64,000 bases of DNA from Albibeggiatoa sp964388965 (GCA_964388965.1 CAYMCP010000004.1:1-64000), one strand, 5' to 3'. Counted from the stretch's first letter, positions 27,179-37,113 are shown. Notes: generated from the letters alone by a model not told the origin. Numbers and translations: made by a program.

Positions 27179-28447
27179 ATGAGCATGACATCGCAGCCTA
27201 GAGTTTTATTATCTGCTTACCAATGTGGCCCTGGTATGGGTTCAGTGTCACAAATTGGCTGGCAATGGTATTCACGTTTGGCAACAAAACTACCGATTAC
27301 TTTAGTTACCCATATCAGAAACCGCGAAGCTTTAGAAAAAGCCGGCGCACCGTTGGAGAATTCAGATATCATTTATATTGATACAGAATGGTTTGCCGCG
27401 CCGCTGTATAATTTTTCCTCGCGACTCTTTCCTAAAAGTCAACATTCTGCATTTTTATTATCTTCGTTAGATTATTATGTCTATGATCGTGAAGTGATTA
27501 AAAAATTAAAACATCAAGCCGATAAGTGGGATGTTATTCACGTTCCTACTCCCGTATCGCCTCATGCAGCAACCCGTTTATATAAATTGGGTTTGCCTGT
27601 TGTAGTGGGACCTTGGAATGGCGGAATCAGCACCCCGAAAAATTTTCCTGAAATTATGAAGCAAGATTCAACATGGCTATATCCATTGCGTAATTTGGGT
27701 AAATTAACCAATTGGGCGTTGGGGGGAACGCGCTACGCTAGTAAAATTCTCGTCGCTAATAAAACAACGATGAATACCATACCTAAAGCCCATCAAGCAA
27801 AATGTGAAATTTTATTGGAAAATGCTGTAGATTTAGATTTATTTGCCCCCGCGACTTATCCAATTTTTCCTTCAACTAAATTAAATCATCCATTAGAATT
27901 ATTGTATGTTGGGCGTTTAGTACCGTTTAAAGGCATTTCTATGTTATTGGAAGCAATCGCGCGTGTTAAGGATAAATTACCCATTAATCTCACCATAATC
28001 GGTGAAGGACCGCTAGCGCATGATTGGCAACGCTTGGCTGAAGAATTGGGTATTGCCGATCGCGTAGATTGGTTTGGTGTGGGTGGTACTGACGATATTG
28101 TTGATAAATTGCACGCCGCTCATGCGTTTTGTTTGCCTTCAGTGCGTGAGTCTGGTGGTGCTGTTTTGCTAGAAGCGATGTCTTGTGCGCGTCCGGTGAT
28201 TGCGGTTGCTTTCGGCGGTCCGGCGGAACTTGTCGATGACGAGGTAGGTCATGCCATTCCGCCCGACGGTAGAGAAGTTGTTATCAGTGATTTGGTTAAT
28301 ACATTTTATAATATTTTTAAATATCCAGAACTATGGCAACGTCGTGGTGAAGTCGGTCGTCAACGCGCAGAGCAATATTACGGCTGGCATAGCAAAATTA
28401 ACCACGCTATACAAATTTATCAAGATTTGACTGAAAAAACATCATGA
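27179..28447 (+). CDS. Glycosyltransferase family 4 protein
   Basis: 422 aa GT-B fold enzyme. The N-terminal domain begins RVLLSAYQCGPGMGSVSQIG. The C-terminal donor-binding domain has LLYVGRLVPFKGISMLLEAI and the EX7E-type motif in RESGGAVLLEAMSCARPVIA. It probably adds a sugar to an exopolysaccharide or cell-surface glycan; donor and acceptor are not inferable. ATG 27179 is preferred over the TTG two codons earlier. Its stop overlaps the ATG of the next glycosyltransferase (ATGA). Confidence 0.9.
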   Translation: MSMTSQPRVLLSAYQCGPGMGSVSQIGWQWYSRLATKLPITLVTHIRNREALEKAGAPLENSDIIYIDTEWFAAPLYNFSSRLFPKSQHSAFLLSSLDYYVYDREVIKKLKHQADKWDVIHVPTPVSPHAATRLYKLGLPVVVGPWNGGISTPKNFPEIMKQDSTWLYPLRNLGKLTNWALGGTRYASKILVANKTTMNTIPKAHQAKCEILLENAVDLDLFAPATYPIFPSTKLNHPLELLYVGRLVPFKGISMLLEAIARVKDKLPINLTIIGEGPLAHDWQRLAEELGIADRVDWFGVGGTDDIVDKLHAAHAFCLPSVRESGGAVLLEAMSCARPVIAVAFGGPAELVDDEVGHAIPPDGREVVISDLVNTFYNIFKYPELWQRRGEVGRQRAEQYYGWHSKINHAIQIYQDLTEKTS

Positions 28448-29667
28448 AGCCAATTCGTCTAGCCTATCTAGTCAGCCGTTACCCTGCGATTTCGCACACA
28501 TTTATTTTACGTGAAGTACGCACTTTGCGCGAAAATGGATTTGAAATTGAAGTTGCTTCAATCAACGCCCCAGATCGTCAAATGCAAGATATGACAGCGG
28601 CAGAGCAAGAAGAAATGCAAGATACATTTTATGTCAAAACATCTGGTTTTTTCGGCGCATGGCGGGCGTGTGTTAAAACTTTAATAACGCATCCGATTCA
28701 ATTTTTCAAAGGTTTAGGCTTTGCACTAAGTTTGGGTAAGATGGATTTAAAAAAATTATTGTATAGTGTATTTTATTTTGTCGAAGCGGTGATGATTGGA
28801 CAGTGGCTACGTAAATATGAGCTTAATCATATACATGTGCATTTTGCAACACCTGCTGCAACAGTTGGGATGATTTTAAGCCGTACTTTTCCCGTAACTT
28901 ATTCTATGACGGTGCACGGTCCAGATGAATTTTATAATGTCAAAGATTATTATCTCACTCAGAAAGTTACATACGCAGATTTTATCTGTTGTATTAGTCA
29001 TTTTGCGCGTAGTCAGTTAATGATTTTATCGTCTGCTTCTGAATGGGATAAATTTGAAATTTCGCCCTTAGGTGTCAATCCTGACGTATTCAAACCGGTC
29101 TCATTTCGACCCAATCCACAACCATTTGAAATTTTATGCGTGGGGCGTTTAGTGCCGGTTAAAGGACAACATATTTTATTAAGTGCTGTGGCGCATTTAT
29201 TATCACAAGGTCGTCAAATTCGTTTGCGCTACGTTGGTGACGGACCTGATAGGAATAGTTTGGAGCAAAAGGCGAAACCATTAGGTCAAGCAGTATTGTT
29301 TGCCGGGTCTGTGAATCAGGATCAAATTTTAGATTATTACGCTCAAGCAGATATTTTTGTATTAGCCAGTTTTGCAGAGGGTGTACCAGTCGTATTAATG
29401 GAAGCTATGATGATGCAAATTCCTTGTGTAACGACGCATATTACCGGTATTCCAGAGTTAATCCGTCAAGGAGAAGGTTTATTAGTCGCGCCTTCCGACG
29501 TGGAAGGGCTTGCTGCTGCGATTGCGACGTTAATGGATAGTCCGCAGTTACGACAAGAAATCGGACATAAAGCACGAGCATCAGTATTAGCACGTTACGA
29601 GCTTGAAAAGAATACTTTGCATCTAGGTGATATTTTTCGTAAGCGTTTGGGTCATACGGAAAAATAA
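28444..29667 (+). CDS. Glycosyltransferase family 4 protein (WcaL/EpsD-like)
   Basis: 407 aa GT-B enzyme, translationally coupled to the upstream glycosyltransferase by a 4-base overlap. YLVSRYPAISHTFILREV near the N-terminus is the signature of colanic-acid WcaL/AmsK-type transferases. The donor domain has ILCVGRLVPVKGQHILLSA and the EX7E region FAEGVPVVLMEAMMMQIP. The pair looks like a small glycan-assembly unit without polymerase or flippase genes nearby. Confidence 0.9.
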   Translation: MKPIRLAYLVSRYPAISHTFILREVRTLRENGFEIEVASINAPDRQMQDMTAAEQEEMQDTFYVKTSGFFGAWRACVKTLITHPIQFFKGLGFALSLGKMDLKKLLYSVFYFVEAVMIGQWLRKYELNHIHVHFATPAATVGMILSRTFPVTYSMTVHGPDEFYNVKDYYLTQKVTYADFICCISHFARSQLMILSSASEWDKFEISPLGVNPDVFKPVSFRPNPQPFEILCVGRLVPVKGQHILLSAVAHLLSQGRQIRLRYVGDGPDRNSLEQKAKPLGQAVLFAGSVNQDQILDYYAQADIFVLASFAEGVPVVLMEAMMMQIPCVTTHITGIPELIRQGEGLLVAPSDVEGLAAAIATLMDSPQLRQEIGHKARASVLARYELEKNTLHLGDIFRKRLGHTEK

Positions 29668-29747
29668 ACAAAATAAATTTTGTACGTTTATGCCACCGTT
29701 TGTAACATTATCAGAGTCATTCCACACTTTTAATTGGGAACTTCAAC

Positions 29748-30539
29748 TTGGACATCATCATTAGTTTGTTAATTTTAGGTATCGTTGTAGGTGTTTTGGC
29801 AGGCTTATTAGGTGTTGGTGGTGGATTGGTTATTGTACCCGTTATTATGTGGATTTTTGATCAACGTGCAGATTTTCCAGCAGAATATTTATTACATATC
29901 GCAATTGGTACATCATTAGCGACAATTGTTTTTACTTCAATATCATCAATTATCGCACATCATCGACATGGTGCTGTACGTTGGGATATTATACTACGCA
30001 TTATGCCGGGATTAATGATTGGAGCATTATTAGGGGCTGCAATTGCTAACGCTTTACCACATCAAGAATTAAAAATCTTTTTTGCGGGTTTTGTCCTACT
30101 CGCTGCGTTAAAAATGCTATTTAATATCGACCCTCCCGCCAGTCGTCAATTACCAAAAATTTGGGGGCTGAATTTAGCAGGTACAATCATTGGTGGTATT
30201 TCGGGAATTGTAGGAATTGGTGGCGGTATATTAACCGTCCCTTTTCTAACTTGGTGTAACATACCGATGCGTAATGCAGTTGCAACTTCTAGTAGTTGTG
30301 GATTACCAATTGCTCTAGCGGGCGCAGGAGGTTTTATATTCACCGGATGGGGATTGGAAAATTTACCTTCTTGGTCAATAGGTTATGTGTATTTACCGAC
30401 ATTTATTACGATTGTACTAACTAGCATATTATTCGCGCCAGTCGGTGCTAGGTTAGCGCATACGATTCCTGTCAAGCGTTTAAAACAAATTTTTGCAATT
30501 GTATTGTGTATCGTTGCAATAGAAATGTTATTTAATTAA
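29748..30539 (+). CDS. TauE/SafE-family membrane permease
   Basis: 263 aa with about eight membrane helices in two related halves. Each half begins with a glycine-rich motif: GVLAGLLGVGGGLVIVPVI near residue 15 and GISGIVGIGGGILTVPFL near residue 155. The family (DUF81) exports sulfite, sulfoacetate or similar anions, of interest if the host is a sulfur oxidiser, but substrate cannot be read from sequence. It starts with TTG (29748); no upstream ATG is in frame. Confidence 0.88.
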   Translation: MDIIISLLILGIVVGVLAGLLGVGGGLVIVPVIMWIFDQRADFPAEYLLHIAIGTSLATIVFTSISSIIAHHRHGAVRWDIILRIMPGLMIGALLGAAIANALPHQELKIFFAGFVLLAALKMLFNIDPPASRQLPKIWGLNLAGTIIGGISGIVGIGGGILTVPFLTWCNIPMRNAVATSSSCGLPIALAGAGGFIFTGWGLENLPSWSIGYVYLPTFITIVLTSILFAPVGARLAHTIPVKRLKQIFAIVLCIVAIEMLFN

Positions 30540-30583
30540 TATCAACAGATTGAATTTAAATCTATTTTTAATCTTGTAAAAAA

Positions 30584-32056
30584 TTACAATCCTAATAAAT
30601 TATCAATATAATTTGGTAACCACAACACTGTCTGCGGAAAAATAACCATAATTGCTAAACCAATGATCTGCAAAATCACAAATGGGATGACACCACGATA
30701 AATCACACTCATTGGCATATTGCTAGGTGCAACCGCTTTGAGATAAAACAGGGAAAAACCGAAAGGTGGGGTTAAAAATGAAGTTTGTAAATTTACGGCA
30801 ATAAGTATTGCAAACCATAATAAATCAATCTGAAAATGTGCTGCAATCGGTGCTAAAATCGGCACGACAATGAAACAAATTTCTAAAAAGTCTAGGAAAA
30901 AACCTAAAATAAAAACTAGCACCAAACTTATCAATAAAAATCCCCATTGACCACCGGGCAATTGCGTGAAAATATCGTGTACTAAATTATCACCGCCCAT
31001 GCCACGAAATACTAAACCAAAGGTCGTTGCGCCGATTAAGATCAAAAATACCATACTAGTCAAGCGCACGGTATGTTGCATAGATTCAATTGTATGTCGG
31101 CGAGTTAGTTGATTTTTAAATGTAAGCCACATAGTACCCAGCACAGCGACGGCAACAACAAAAAATAGGGTTTGCATTGTCACCCAGCCTATTACGGCAG
31201 CTACACCAATCGCTGTTAAAAATAATTTATTTTCTATTTGGCTTGAATGGCGCATTGCTGCTAATAACATCGCGCCAATTGCACCAACTGCGGCGGATTC
31301 TGTTGGAGAGGCAATCCCAAAGAAAATTGAGCCTAAAACTGTGATAATAAGAAATAAAGCCGGAAATAGACTTTTTGCCAAGCGTATTAAAAGCATCATA
31401 TCCCATTTTTGACTGTATGCGATTAATGCAGGTGCTAAGTTTGGATGATGCCATGCGTGTATGATAATGAATATTAAGTACATACTAATTAAAATAATAC
31501 CGGGTATAATCGCCGCAATAAATAAACGTCCAATAGGTACGCCTACTACATCAGCAAGTAAAATTAAAATAACGCTTGGTGGGATAATTTGTCCTAATGT
31601 GCCTGCGGCGGCAATGGTGCCTGTTGCTAATTGTGGAGAGTAGTGATTTTTTAGCATTGAGGGCAGTGCAATAATGCCCATAGTCACGACTGTTGCACCA
31701 ACAACACCTGTCGTTGCGGCTAGTAATGCGCCAACCAAAACAATTGAAATGGCTAAACCACCGGGTAATGGACCAAATAGTAATCCCATTGTTTCTAGTA
31801 AATCTTCGGCTAATCCTGATTTTTCTAAAATAATGCCCATAAAAACAAATAAAGGAACAGCGGATAAGGTAAAGTTGGTCATAATTCCCCAAATTCGCAT
31901 CGGTAATAAATTAAAAAAAGTGCTATCTAAAAAAATTAAACCGAAGCCTAGCGCAATTGCACCTAGTGTAAAAGCAACCGGATAGCCTAATAATAAAGCT
32001 AACATCAGCGTTGCAAACATGACAAGTGACCACATTTCAATCGTTAAAAATTCCAC
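30584..32056 (-). CDS. dctM: TRAP transporter large permease
   Basis: 490 aa, ~12 or more membrane helices. DctM-type sequences include GYPVAFTLGAIALGFGL, VFMGIILEKSGLAEDLL, GTLGQIIPPSVILILLAD and the C-terminal NLQTSFLTPPFGFSLFYL. It is ~60 residues longer than a standard DctM (~430) owing to extra hydrophobic sequence around residues 275-330. Such longer forms occur in TRAP systems for 2-oxo- or aromatic acids. It follows dctQ by 10 bases. No substrate-binding protein gene is adjacent. Confidence 0.93.
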   Translation of the reverse strand: MEFLTIEMWSLVMFATLMLALLLGYPVAFTLGAIALGFGLIFLDSTFFNLLPMRIWGIMTNFTLSAVPLFVFMGIILEKSGLAEDLLETMGLLFGPLPGGLAISIVLVGALLAATTGVVGATVVTMGIIALPSMLKNHYSPQLATGTIAAAGTLGQIIPPSVILILLADVVGVPIGRLFIAAIIPGIILISMYLIFIIIHAWHHPNLAPALIAYSQKWDMMLLIRLAKSLFPALFLIITVLGSIFFGIASPTESAAVGAIGAMLLAAMRHSSQIENKLFLTAIGVAAVIGWVTMQTLFFVVAVAVLGTMWLTFKNQLTRRHTIESMQHTVRLTSMVFLILIGATTFGLVFRGMGGDNLVHDIFTQLPGGQWGFLLISLVLVFILGFFLDFLEICFIVVPILAPIAAHFQIDLLWFAILIAVNLQTSFLTPPFGFSLFYLKAVAPSNMPMSVIYRGVIPFVILQIIGLAIMVIFPQTVLWLPNYIDNLLGL

Positions 32057-32066
32057 TATTTTACCT

Positions 32067-32630
32067 TTATTTATTCAGTTGTTTATCTTTTAACACGCTG
32101 CAACACCCATAATATTTTGGATGTGAGCAATAGCCTAAAATGACTAAAATATTGGATAATGTATTAGCAATGGCTTGTAACATTAATAGGATAAAACATA
32201 ATGGAATGGCAGATTTTAATAAAAATCGGTAAGCTAATCCGCCGGGGTCGGGTGAGCTTTCCATTTGGAAAAATGACGCGGAAACAAATGGATAGGAGCT
32301 GTAAATAATTAAAATACAAAACGGGAGTAGAAATAATAAATTGCCCAATAGATTAATCCACGCTCGCCCAATGTCTGTTATCCATTTGGATTGATAGAAA
32401 ATATCAACACGTACATGTTCATCATGTTTGAAGGTGTAGGCTGCACCCAGTAAAAATATTAGTGCGAATAAGTGCCATTGTAATTCTTGCAATTGTACTG
32501 AGCCGATACTGAAAAAACGTCGCATCATCACGTCGTAGACAATAATCAGTACCATGAATAGCACTAACCATGCGGTTATTCGTCCAATCCATTCATTGAG
32601 GAGATTGCTTGAGGTGATAATGAATTTCAT
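32067..32630 (-). CDS. dctQ: TRAP transporter small permease
   Basis: 187 aa from ATG 32630. Four membrane helices; the DctQ signature LVLFMVLIIVYDVMMRRFF leads the first. Two further features are LQELQWHLFALIFLLGAAYT and VRVDIFY. It pairs with DctM to form the TRAP membrane unit driven by an ion gradient. The frame extends five codons upstream to ATG 32645, but those codons lie in a MITE-1 copy whose end is only 3 bases from ATG 32630. No clear Shine-Dalgarno remains. Confidence 0.9.
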   Translation of the reverse strand: MKFIITSSNLLNEWIGRITAWLVLFMVLIIVYDVMMRRFFSIGSVQLQELQWHLFALIFLLGAAYTFKHDEHVRVDIFYQSKWITDIGRAWINLLGNLLFLLPFCILIIYSSYPFVSASFFQMESSPDPGGLAYRFLLKSAIPLCFILLMLQAIANTLSNILVILGYCSHPKYYGCCSVLKDKQLNK

Positions 32631-33039
32631 GTTTATAGAACTCATTTGGCATCTTTAAAATAAACGAACATTAATTTAAAGAGACAAGGTTTTGTAGAGA
32701 CAAGACATGCCTTGTCTATAATACTTCGCTAAGGTACGATGCCCGCTTGGCGGGTGGCTTGTTTATCTGAATCATTGGCGTGATTGTACTCTAAATTCAA
32801 ACTATCTACCACAATCCGCGCGGTATCCATGCGTCAGTCCCAATTAACACCATCTATCTACCATTTAGCCTTACTAGTTGTAAAGTTGCTTGCAGTTTGA
32901 ATATGTATGTCATAAGCTCAACCAGTAAATATCCTACCTGCTCAAAACTCAAAACGCTATGTATTAGTGCTTTACTTAGTGCAATAGAACAACCCAAGCG
33001 CACACTTCATTATGTTTTAGTTGTAAAAAAGGCTTTGTT
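32631..33039. other. 409-bp gap between dctQ and the pentapeptide gene
   Basis: Divergent promoter region. It holds the 87-bp MITE-1 copy and a CCCGCTTGGCGGG hairpin at about 32742-32754. No gene was recognised in the remainder. Confidence 0.6.
32634..32720 (+). repeat. MITE-1 copy, internally deleted (87 bp)
   Basis: Starts TATAGAACTCATTTGGCATC, continues through AAAGAGACAAGGTTTTGTAG and CAAGACATGCCTTGT, then jumps to CTATA. TA flanks both ends. It lies directly upstream of the dctQ start. Confidence 0.7.
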
Positions 33040-33576
33040 ATGAATGCGAAACAAGTTGCTTTAATTCTATGTATTTCTATTTTTGTCAGCTTTGTAGGAG
33101 AGATTAGTTCGACTTACGCTGCAAATTCAACACATATTTCCCGACTTAAAAAAACCAAAAGTTGTAATCGTTGTAATTTATCCAGTGCCAATTTAATAGG
33201 TAGTCGCTTAATTCGAGCTAAGTTGCGTAGTGCAAATTTACAAAATGCTAGTTTACGCAGTGCCAATTTGCGTGGTGCTGATTTAACCAGAGCTAATCTA
33301 ACTCGTGCACGTTTACGTTATGCAAATTTGCGTAGTGCAAAGATGTATCAAGCAAATTTAAATCGTGCGAATTTACGTGGTGCGAATTTACGCGGTGCAC
33401 GTTTAGGGCGCGCTAATTTAAGTTATGCTGATTTACGCGGTGCGAATTTACGTGGTGCTGATTTACGTCAAGCTAATTTGCGTGGGGCAAAACTTAAACA
33501 GGCAGATTTGCGCGGTGCGAAGCTGAAAGGAGCAAAAAACGCAAACTTCACAGGTGCTAAAAATGTTCGTCGTTAG
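33040..33576 (+). CDS. Secreted pentapeptide-repeat protein
   Basis: 178 aa with a signal peptide (VALILCISIFVSFVGEISSTYA). From residue ~48 to ~172 it is an almost unbroken run of about 25 A(N/D)LXX pentapeptides such as ANLRG, ADLTR and ANLRS, which fold as a right-handed square beta-helix. A CNRC motif precedes the repeats. Many positions are Arg, giving a strongly basic rod. Pentapeptide proteins are structural or DNA-mimic modules; the basic charge here does not suit DNA mimicry. The function is unknown. Confidence 0.88.
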   Translation: MNAKQVALILCISIFVSFVGEISSTYAANSTHISRLKKTKSCNRCNLSSANLIGSRLIRAKLRSANLQNASLRSANLRGADLTRANLTRARLRYANLRSAKMYQANLNRANLRGANLRGARLGRANLSYADLRGANLRGADLRQANLRGAKLKQADLRGAKLKGAKNANFTGAKNVRR

Positions 33577-33770
33577 TCTGTTACTAAAAATTTCAATCGA
33601 TTTCTCATATTCCAACAGAGAAAGGCTGTAAAAAAATTGCATTTTTGGGATTTACAACAACACAAAATCAGAATTTACGCGCTAAAAAATACTAATCTCG
33701 GCGGTTCTTTCGCAGCCCTAAACCGTTGAAATAAAAAATAATTACTCGTCTTACATCATTAAAAATATAA

Positions 33771-35018
33771 TCATGCTACGCGCTTAAAAATTAACGTGCC
33801 ATTGGTACCACCAAAACCAAATGAATTACTCAAAGCGTATTTAATCTTCATCTCACGGGCTTGATTCGGTACATAATCCAAACCCACACATTCCGGATCT
33901 AAATTATCTAAATTGATTGTTGGTGGTGCAACTTGGTCACGAATCGCTAAAATCGTAAACACTGCTTCCAATCCACCGGCTGCACCTAGTAGATGCCCCG
34001 TCATAGATTTTGTGGAACTGACAGATAAGTTTTTTATTGTATTATCAAATGTTCTTTTAATAGCTAAAGTCTCAATTTTATCGCCTGCTGGAGTGGATGT
34101 ACCATGTGCGTTAATGTAATGCACTTGCTCTGGATTTATTTCCGCATCCCGTAACGCATTCAACATACAGCGTCGTGCGCCGTCACCATCTTCAGCAGGT
34201 AAAGTCATGTGAAACGCATCGCCACTCATACCATAACCAATTAATTCTGCATAAATTTTTGCACCACGTTTTTTTGCATGTTCATATTCTTCCAAAATCA
34301 CAACTCCCGCGCCATCACTAAGAACAAAACCATCACGTTCCCTATCCCAAGGGCGACTAGCTTTTTCTGGTGTATCATTAAAATGAGTGGATAAGGCACG
34401 TGCCGCACCAAAACCACCTAAACCCATCTCGGACGAAGCCATTTCTGCGCCACCTGCAATCATTACATCCACATCGCCATATACAATCATTCGCGCCGCG
34501 TCACCAATATTGTGCGTACCAGTAGAACAAGCTGTAACAATGCCATAATTGGGACCTTTAATACCATATTTAACTGATAAATTACCCGCAATCATGTTAG
34601 TAATATTACTCGGTACGAAGAAAGGTGAAATTTTGCGCGGACCGCCTTTTAAAAAAGCTGAATGTCCCTTTTCAATTCCGGGAAGACCGCCGATGCCTGA
34701 GCCAATTGCAATACCAATCCGTTGTGCATTTTGCCCGGTAATCTCCAAATTTGCATCTTCGATAGCTTCACAACTGGCTACAATCCCGTAATGAATAAAG
34801 GGATCCATTTTTTTTGCTTCCTTAGCTGGGATATATTGTGTCACATCAAAGTTATCAATCGTTCCTGCAATTTGACTTGAAAAGCTCGATACGTCATAAG
34901 CAGTCATTTTTTTAATCCCGCTTTTAGCCGCTAATGCTGCTTCCCAACTTGCTTTAACGTTTAAACCTAATGGTGAAACTGCTCCTAATCCTGTCACAAC
35001 AACACGTTTATATTTCAC
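33771..35018 (-). CDS. fabF: 3-oxoacyl-[acyl-carrier-protein] synthase II
   Basis: 415 aa from GTG 35018, with GGGGTG 7 bases upstream; a TTG five codons earlier is the alternative. It elongates acyl-ACP with malonyl-ACP in type II fatty acid synthesis. The catalytic triad is visible: Cys in VTACSTGTHNIG, His in INAHGTSTPAGD, and His in MTGHLLGAAGG. Last gene of fabD-fabG-acpP-fabF. Confidence 0.96.
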   Translation of the reverse strand: MKYKRVVVTGLGAVSPLGLNVKASWEAALAAKSGIKKMTAYDVSSFSSQIAGTIDNFDVTQYIPAKEAKKMDPFIHYGIVASCEAIEDANLEITGQNAQRIGIAIGSGIGGLPGIEKGHSAFLKGGPRKISPFFVPSNITNMIAGNLSVKYGIKGPNYGIVTACSTGTHNIGDAARMIVYGDVDVMIAGGAEMASSEMGLGGFGAARALSTHFNDTPEKASRPWDRERDGFVLSDGAGVVILEEYEHAKKRGAKIYAELIGYGMSGDAFHMTLPAEDGDGARRCMLNALRDAEINPEQVHYINAHGTSTPAGDKIETLAIKRTFDNTIKNLSVSSTKSMTGHLLGAAGGLEAVFTILAIRDQVAPPTINLDNLDPECVGLDYVPNQAREMKIKYALSNSFGFGGTNGTLIFKRVA

Positions 35019-35118
35019 TGCGCTACACCCCAAAATACAAAAAGGTCGGAGTCGCCGACCTACATCATTTTTAATGTGGAGTACAAGGATTTTCGCCTGT
35101 ACCCCAAATTTGACGACA

Positions 35119-35358
35119 TTAAGATTCTAAATGAGCATTAATGTAATCGATAGCTTGTTGAACCGTAGTAATTTTTTCAGCCTCTTCATCTGGAATTTCA
35201 CATGCAAATTCTTCTTCCAAAGCCATTACTAATTCCACAGTATCTAAAGAATCCGCGCCCAAATCTCCTACGAAAGAGGAACTACTTTTAACATCTTCCT
35301 CTTTAACGCCTAGTTGTTCAACCACGATTTTTGTGACGCGCTCTTCAATGCTAGTCAT
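35119..35358 (-). CDS. acpP: Acyl carrier protein
   Basis: 79 aa, acidic, with the phosphopantetheine Ser in GADSLDTVELV. GGAGGAAAGC precedes ATG 35358; the frame is open 33 codons further upstream but that part overlaps fabG and is not ACP-like. It carries acyl intermediates for FabD, FabG and FabF encoded alongside. Confidence 0.97.
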   Translation of the reverse strand: MTSIEERVTKIVVEQLGVKEEDVKSSSSFVGDLGADSLDTVELVMALEEEFACEIPDEEAEKITTVQQAIDYINAHLES

Positions 35359-35434
35359 GCTTTCCTCCACGAAACAGTTAAGACTGCTTAAATTTAAACT
35401 AAAAGTTGGATTAATAAAATTTGCTAAGATGGCA

Positions 35435-36172
35435 TTATGCCATATACATGCCGCCATTCACATGCAAAGTTTCGCCTGTAATATAGCTTGCTGCACTAGA
35501 GGCTAAGAATACGACCGCTGCTGCAACATCTTGTACATACCCCGCTCGATTTAGTGGGATGCGTGCTAATAAGTTATTTCGATATTCTTCGGGTAACTGC
35601 TGAGTCATATCGGTATCAATAAAACCGGGTGCAATCGTATTCACTGTAATCCCACGACTGCCAATCTCCTGTGCTAATGATTTAGTAAAACCAATCACTC
35701 CCGCTTTTGACGCTGAATAATTAGTTTGTCCGGCGTTACCTGTTAAACCTACCACAGAAGTTAAAGTGATAATTCTACCATGTTTTGCCTTCATCATTGC
35801 ACGTAAACAAGCTTTTGAAACACGATAAGTTCCATTTAAATTAGCATTAATTACCTCCATCCATTCATCATCTTTCATACGCATAAATAAGTTATCACGA
35901 GTAATTGCAGCATTATTGATTAAGATACTTGGCATTTCTAAATCTTTAAAAAGCGCGTCAACTGATTCATTATCTGCAATATTTAGAATTTTGCCCATAC
36001 CTTTAATATTACTATTAGCTAGATAGTGACTAATCGTAGTTGCACCCTGTTGAGATGTTGCAGTGCCGTATACTTTCGCGCCTGCCTCGCCCAATGCAAT
36101 GGCAATGGCTTTACCAATACCACGACTTGCACCCGTAACTAAGGCAATTTCACCGGTTAAATCTAATTTCAT
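35435..36172 (-). CDS. fabG: 3-oxoacyl-[acyl-carrier-protein] reductase
   Basis: 245 aa short-chain dehydrogenase. NADPH motif TGASRGIGKAIA at residues ~14-25, NNAAITRDN, and the catalytic Ser/Tyr/Lys in LTSVVGL and YSASKAGV. It reduces 3-oxoacyl-ACP. The start overlaps the fabD stop by four bases. Confidence 0.96.
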   Translation of the reverse strand: MKLDLTGEIALVTGASRGIGKAIAIALGEAGAKVYGTATSQQGATTISHYLANSNIKGMGKILNIADNESVDALFKDLEMPSILINNAAITRDNLFMRMKDDEWMEVINANLNGTYRVSKACLRAMMKAKHGRIITLTSVVGLTGNAGQTNYSASKAGVIGFTKSLAQEIGSRGITVNTIAPGFIDTDMTQQLPEEYRNNLLARIPLNRAGYVQDVAAAVVFLASSAASYITGETLHVNGGMYMA

Positions 36173-37113
36173 TCATCATCCTCTTCGGCTTTAGCAAGTG
36201 CTTTATCTAAGTTTTCAGGATCGCCAAGTGGCATAGTTATCATGGTTTTATCAATACGTTTATTCAACCCGACTAAAACATTGCCAGGACCTGCTTTAAA
36301 AATTGTGTGTACACCTTGACCCGCCATAAGTTGAACAGTCTCAACCCAACGTACCGGATTGTGTAGTTGAGCCTGCAAAGCATATTTAATATCATTGGGA
36401 TCATCGTGACAGGTAACATCATAATTGTGAATCACGGGAATGCGTGGCTTATTGATTTGTGTTTCTTCTAGTTTTTGTGCCATTTTTTCTGCTGCGGGCT
36501 TCATTAACGCGCAGTGTGACGGAACACTAACATATAATAAAGTGGCTTTTTTCGCACCCATTTTCTTAGCGATATGTGCTGCACGTTCTACTGCTGTTTT
36601 GTGTCCCGCGATGACAACTTGTCCGGGTGAATTAAAATTCACGGCACTAACCACCTCATTTTTAGCTGCCTGCGCACAAGCTTCGATTACTTTATCATCA
36701 CTCAAACCCAAAATTGCTGCCATCGCGCCCACACCTTCAGGAACGGCTTGCTGCATAAATTGACCACGATATTGCGCCAACATCACAGCGTCTAGGTAAT
36801 CAATAGATTCAGCACAAACTAAGGCTGTGTATTCACCAAAGCTGTGACCTGCCATAATTTTGGGTTCAACACCATTTTGTTGATGCCAAATCCGCCACAA
36901 AGCAACGCCTGCTGCCAATAAGGCAGGTTGGGTTTTTTCAGTTTGATTGAGTTCTTCGGAGGGGCCTTGTTGCGACAGTCGCCACAAATCATATTTTAAG
37001 ACTTCAGAAGCCTCCTCAAATGTTTGTTGTACAACAGGGTAAATATTAGCCAATTCAGCTAACATGCCTATGGCTTGTGAGCCTTGTCCGGGAAATACAA
37101 ATGCGTGTTTCAT
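36169..37113 (-). CDS. fabD: Malonyl-CoA:ACP transacylase
   Basis: 314 aa. GQGSQ near residue 10 forms the oxyanion hole and the nucleophilic Ser is in GHSFGEY. The consensus is GHSLGEY, so the Leu-to-Phe change is unusual but should be tolerated. The catalytic His is in VPSHCALM. It loads malonyl groups onto ACP. It is the first gene here; fabH and plsX, often upstream, are absent, and a repeat-filled gap lies before it. Confidence 0.95.
   Translation of the reverse strand: MKHAFVFPGQGSQAIGMLAELANIYPVVQQTFEEASEVLKYDLWRLSQQGPSEELNQTEKTQPALLAAGVALWRIWHQQNGVEPKIMAGHSFGEYTALVCAESIDYLDAVMLAQYRGQFMQQAVPEGVGAMAAILGLSDDKVIEACAQAAKNEVVSAVNFNSPGQVVIAGHKTAVERAAHIAKKMGAKKATLLYVSVPSHCALMKPAAEKMAQKLEETQINKPRIPVIHNYDVTCHDDPNDIKYALQAQLHNPVRWVETVQLMAGQGVHTIFKAGPGNVLVGLNKRIDKTMITMPLGDPENLDKALAKAEEDDE

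Noticed and set aside
31551..31892. 113-codon frame inside dctM
   Set aside because: Same-strand shadow of a long, clearly recognised permease gene with no ribosome site.
35359..35457. 33-residue N-terminal extension of the acyl carrier protein
   Set aside because: GGAGGAAAGC precedes the internal ATG, and ACPs begin there; the extension overlaps fabG.
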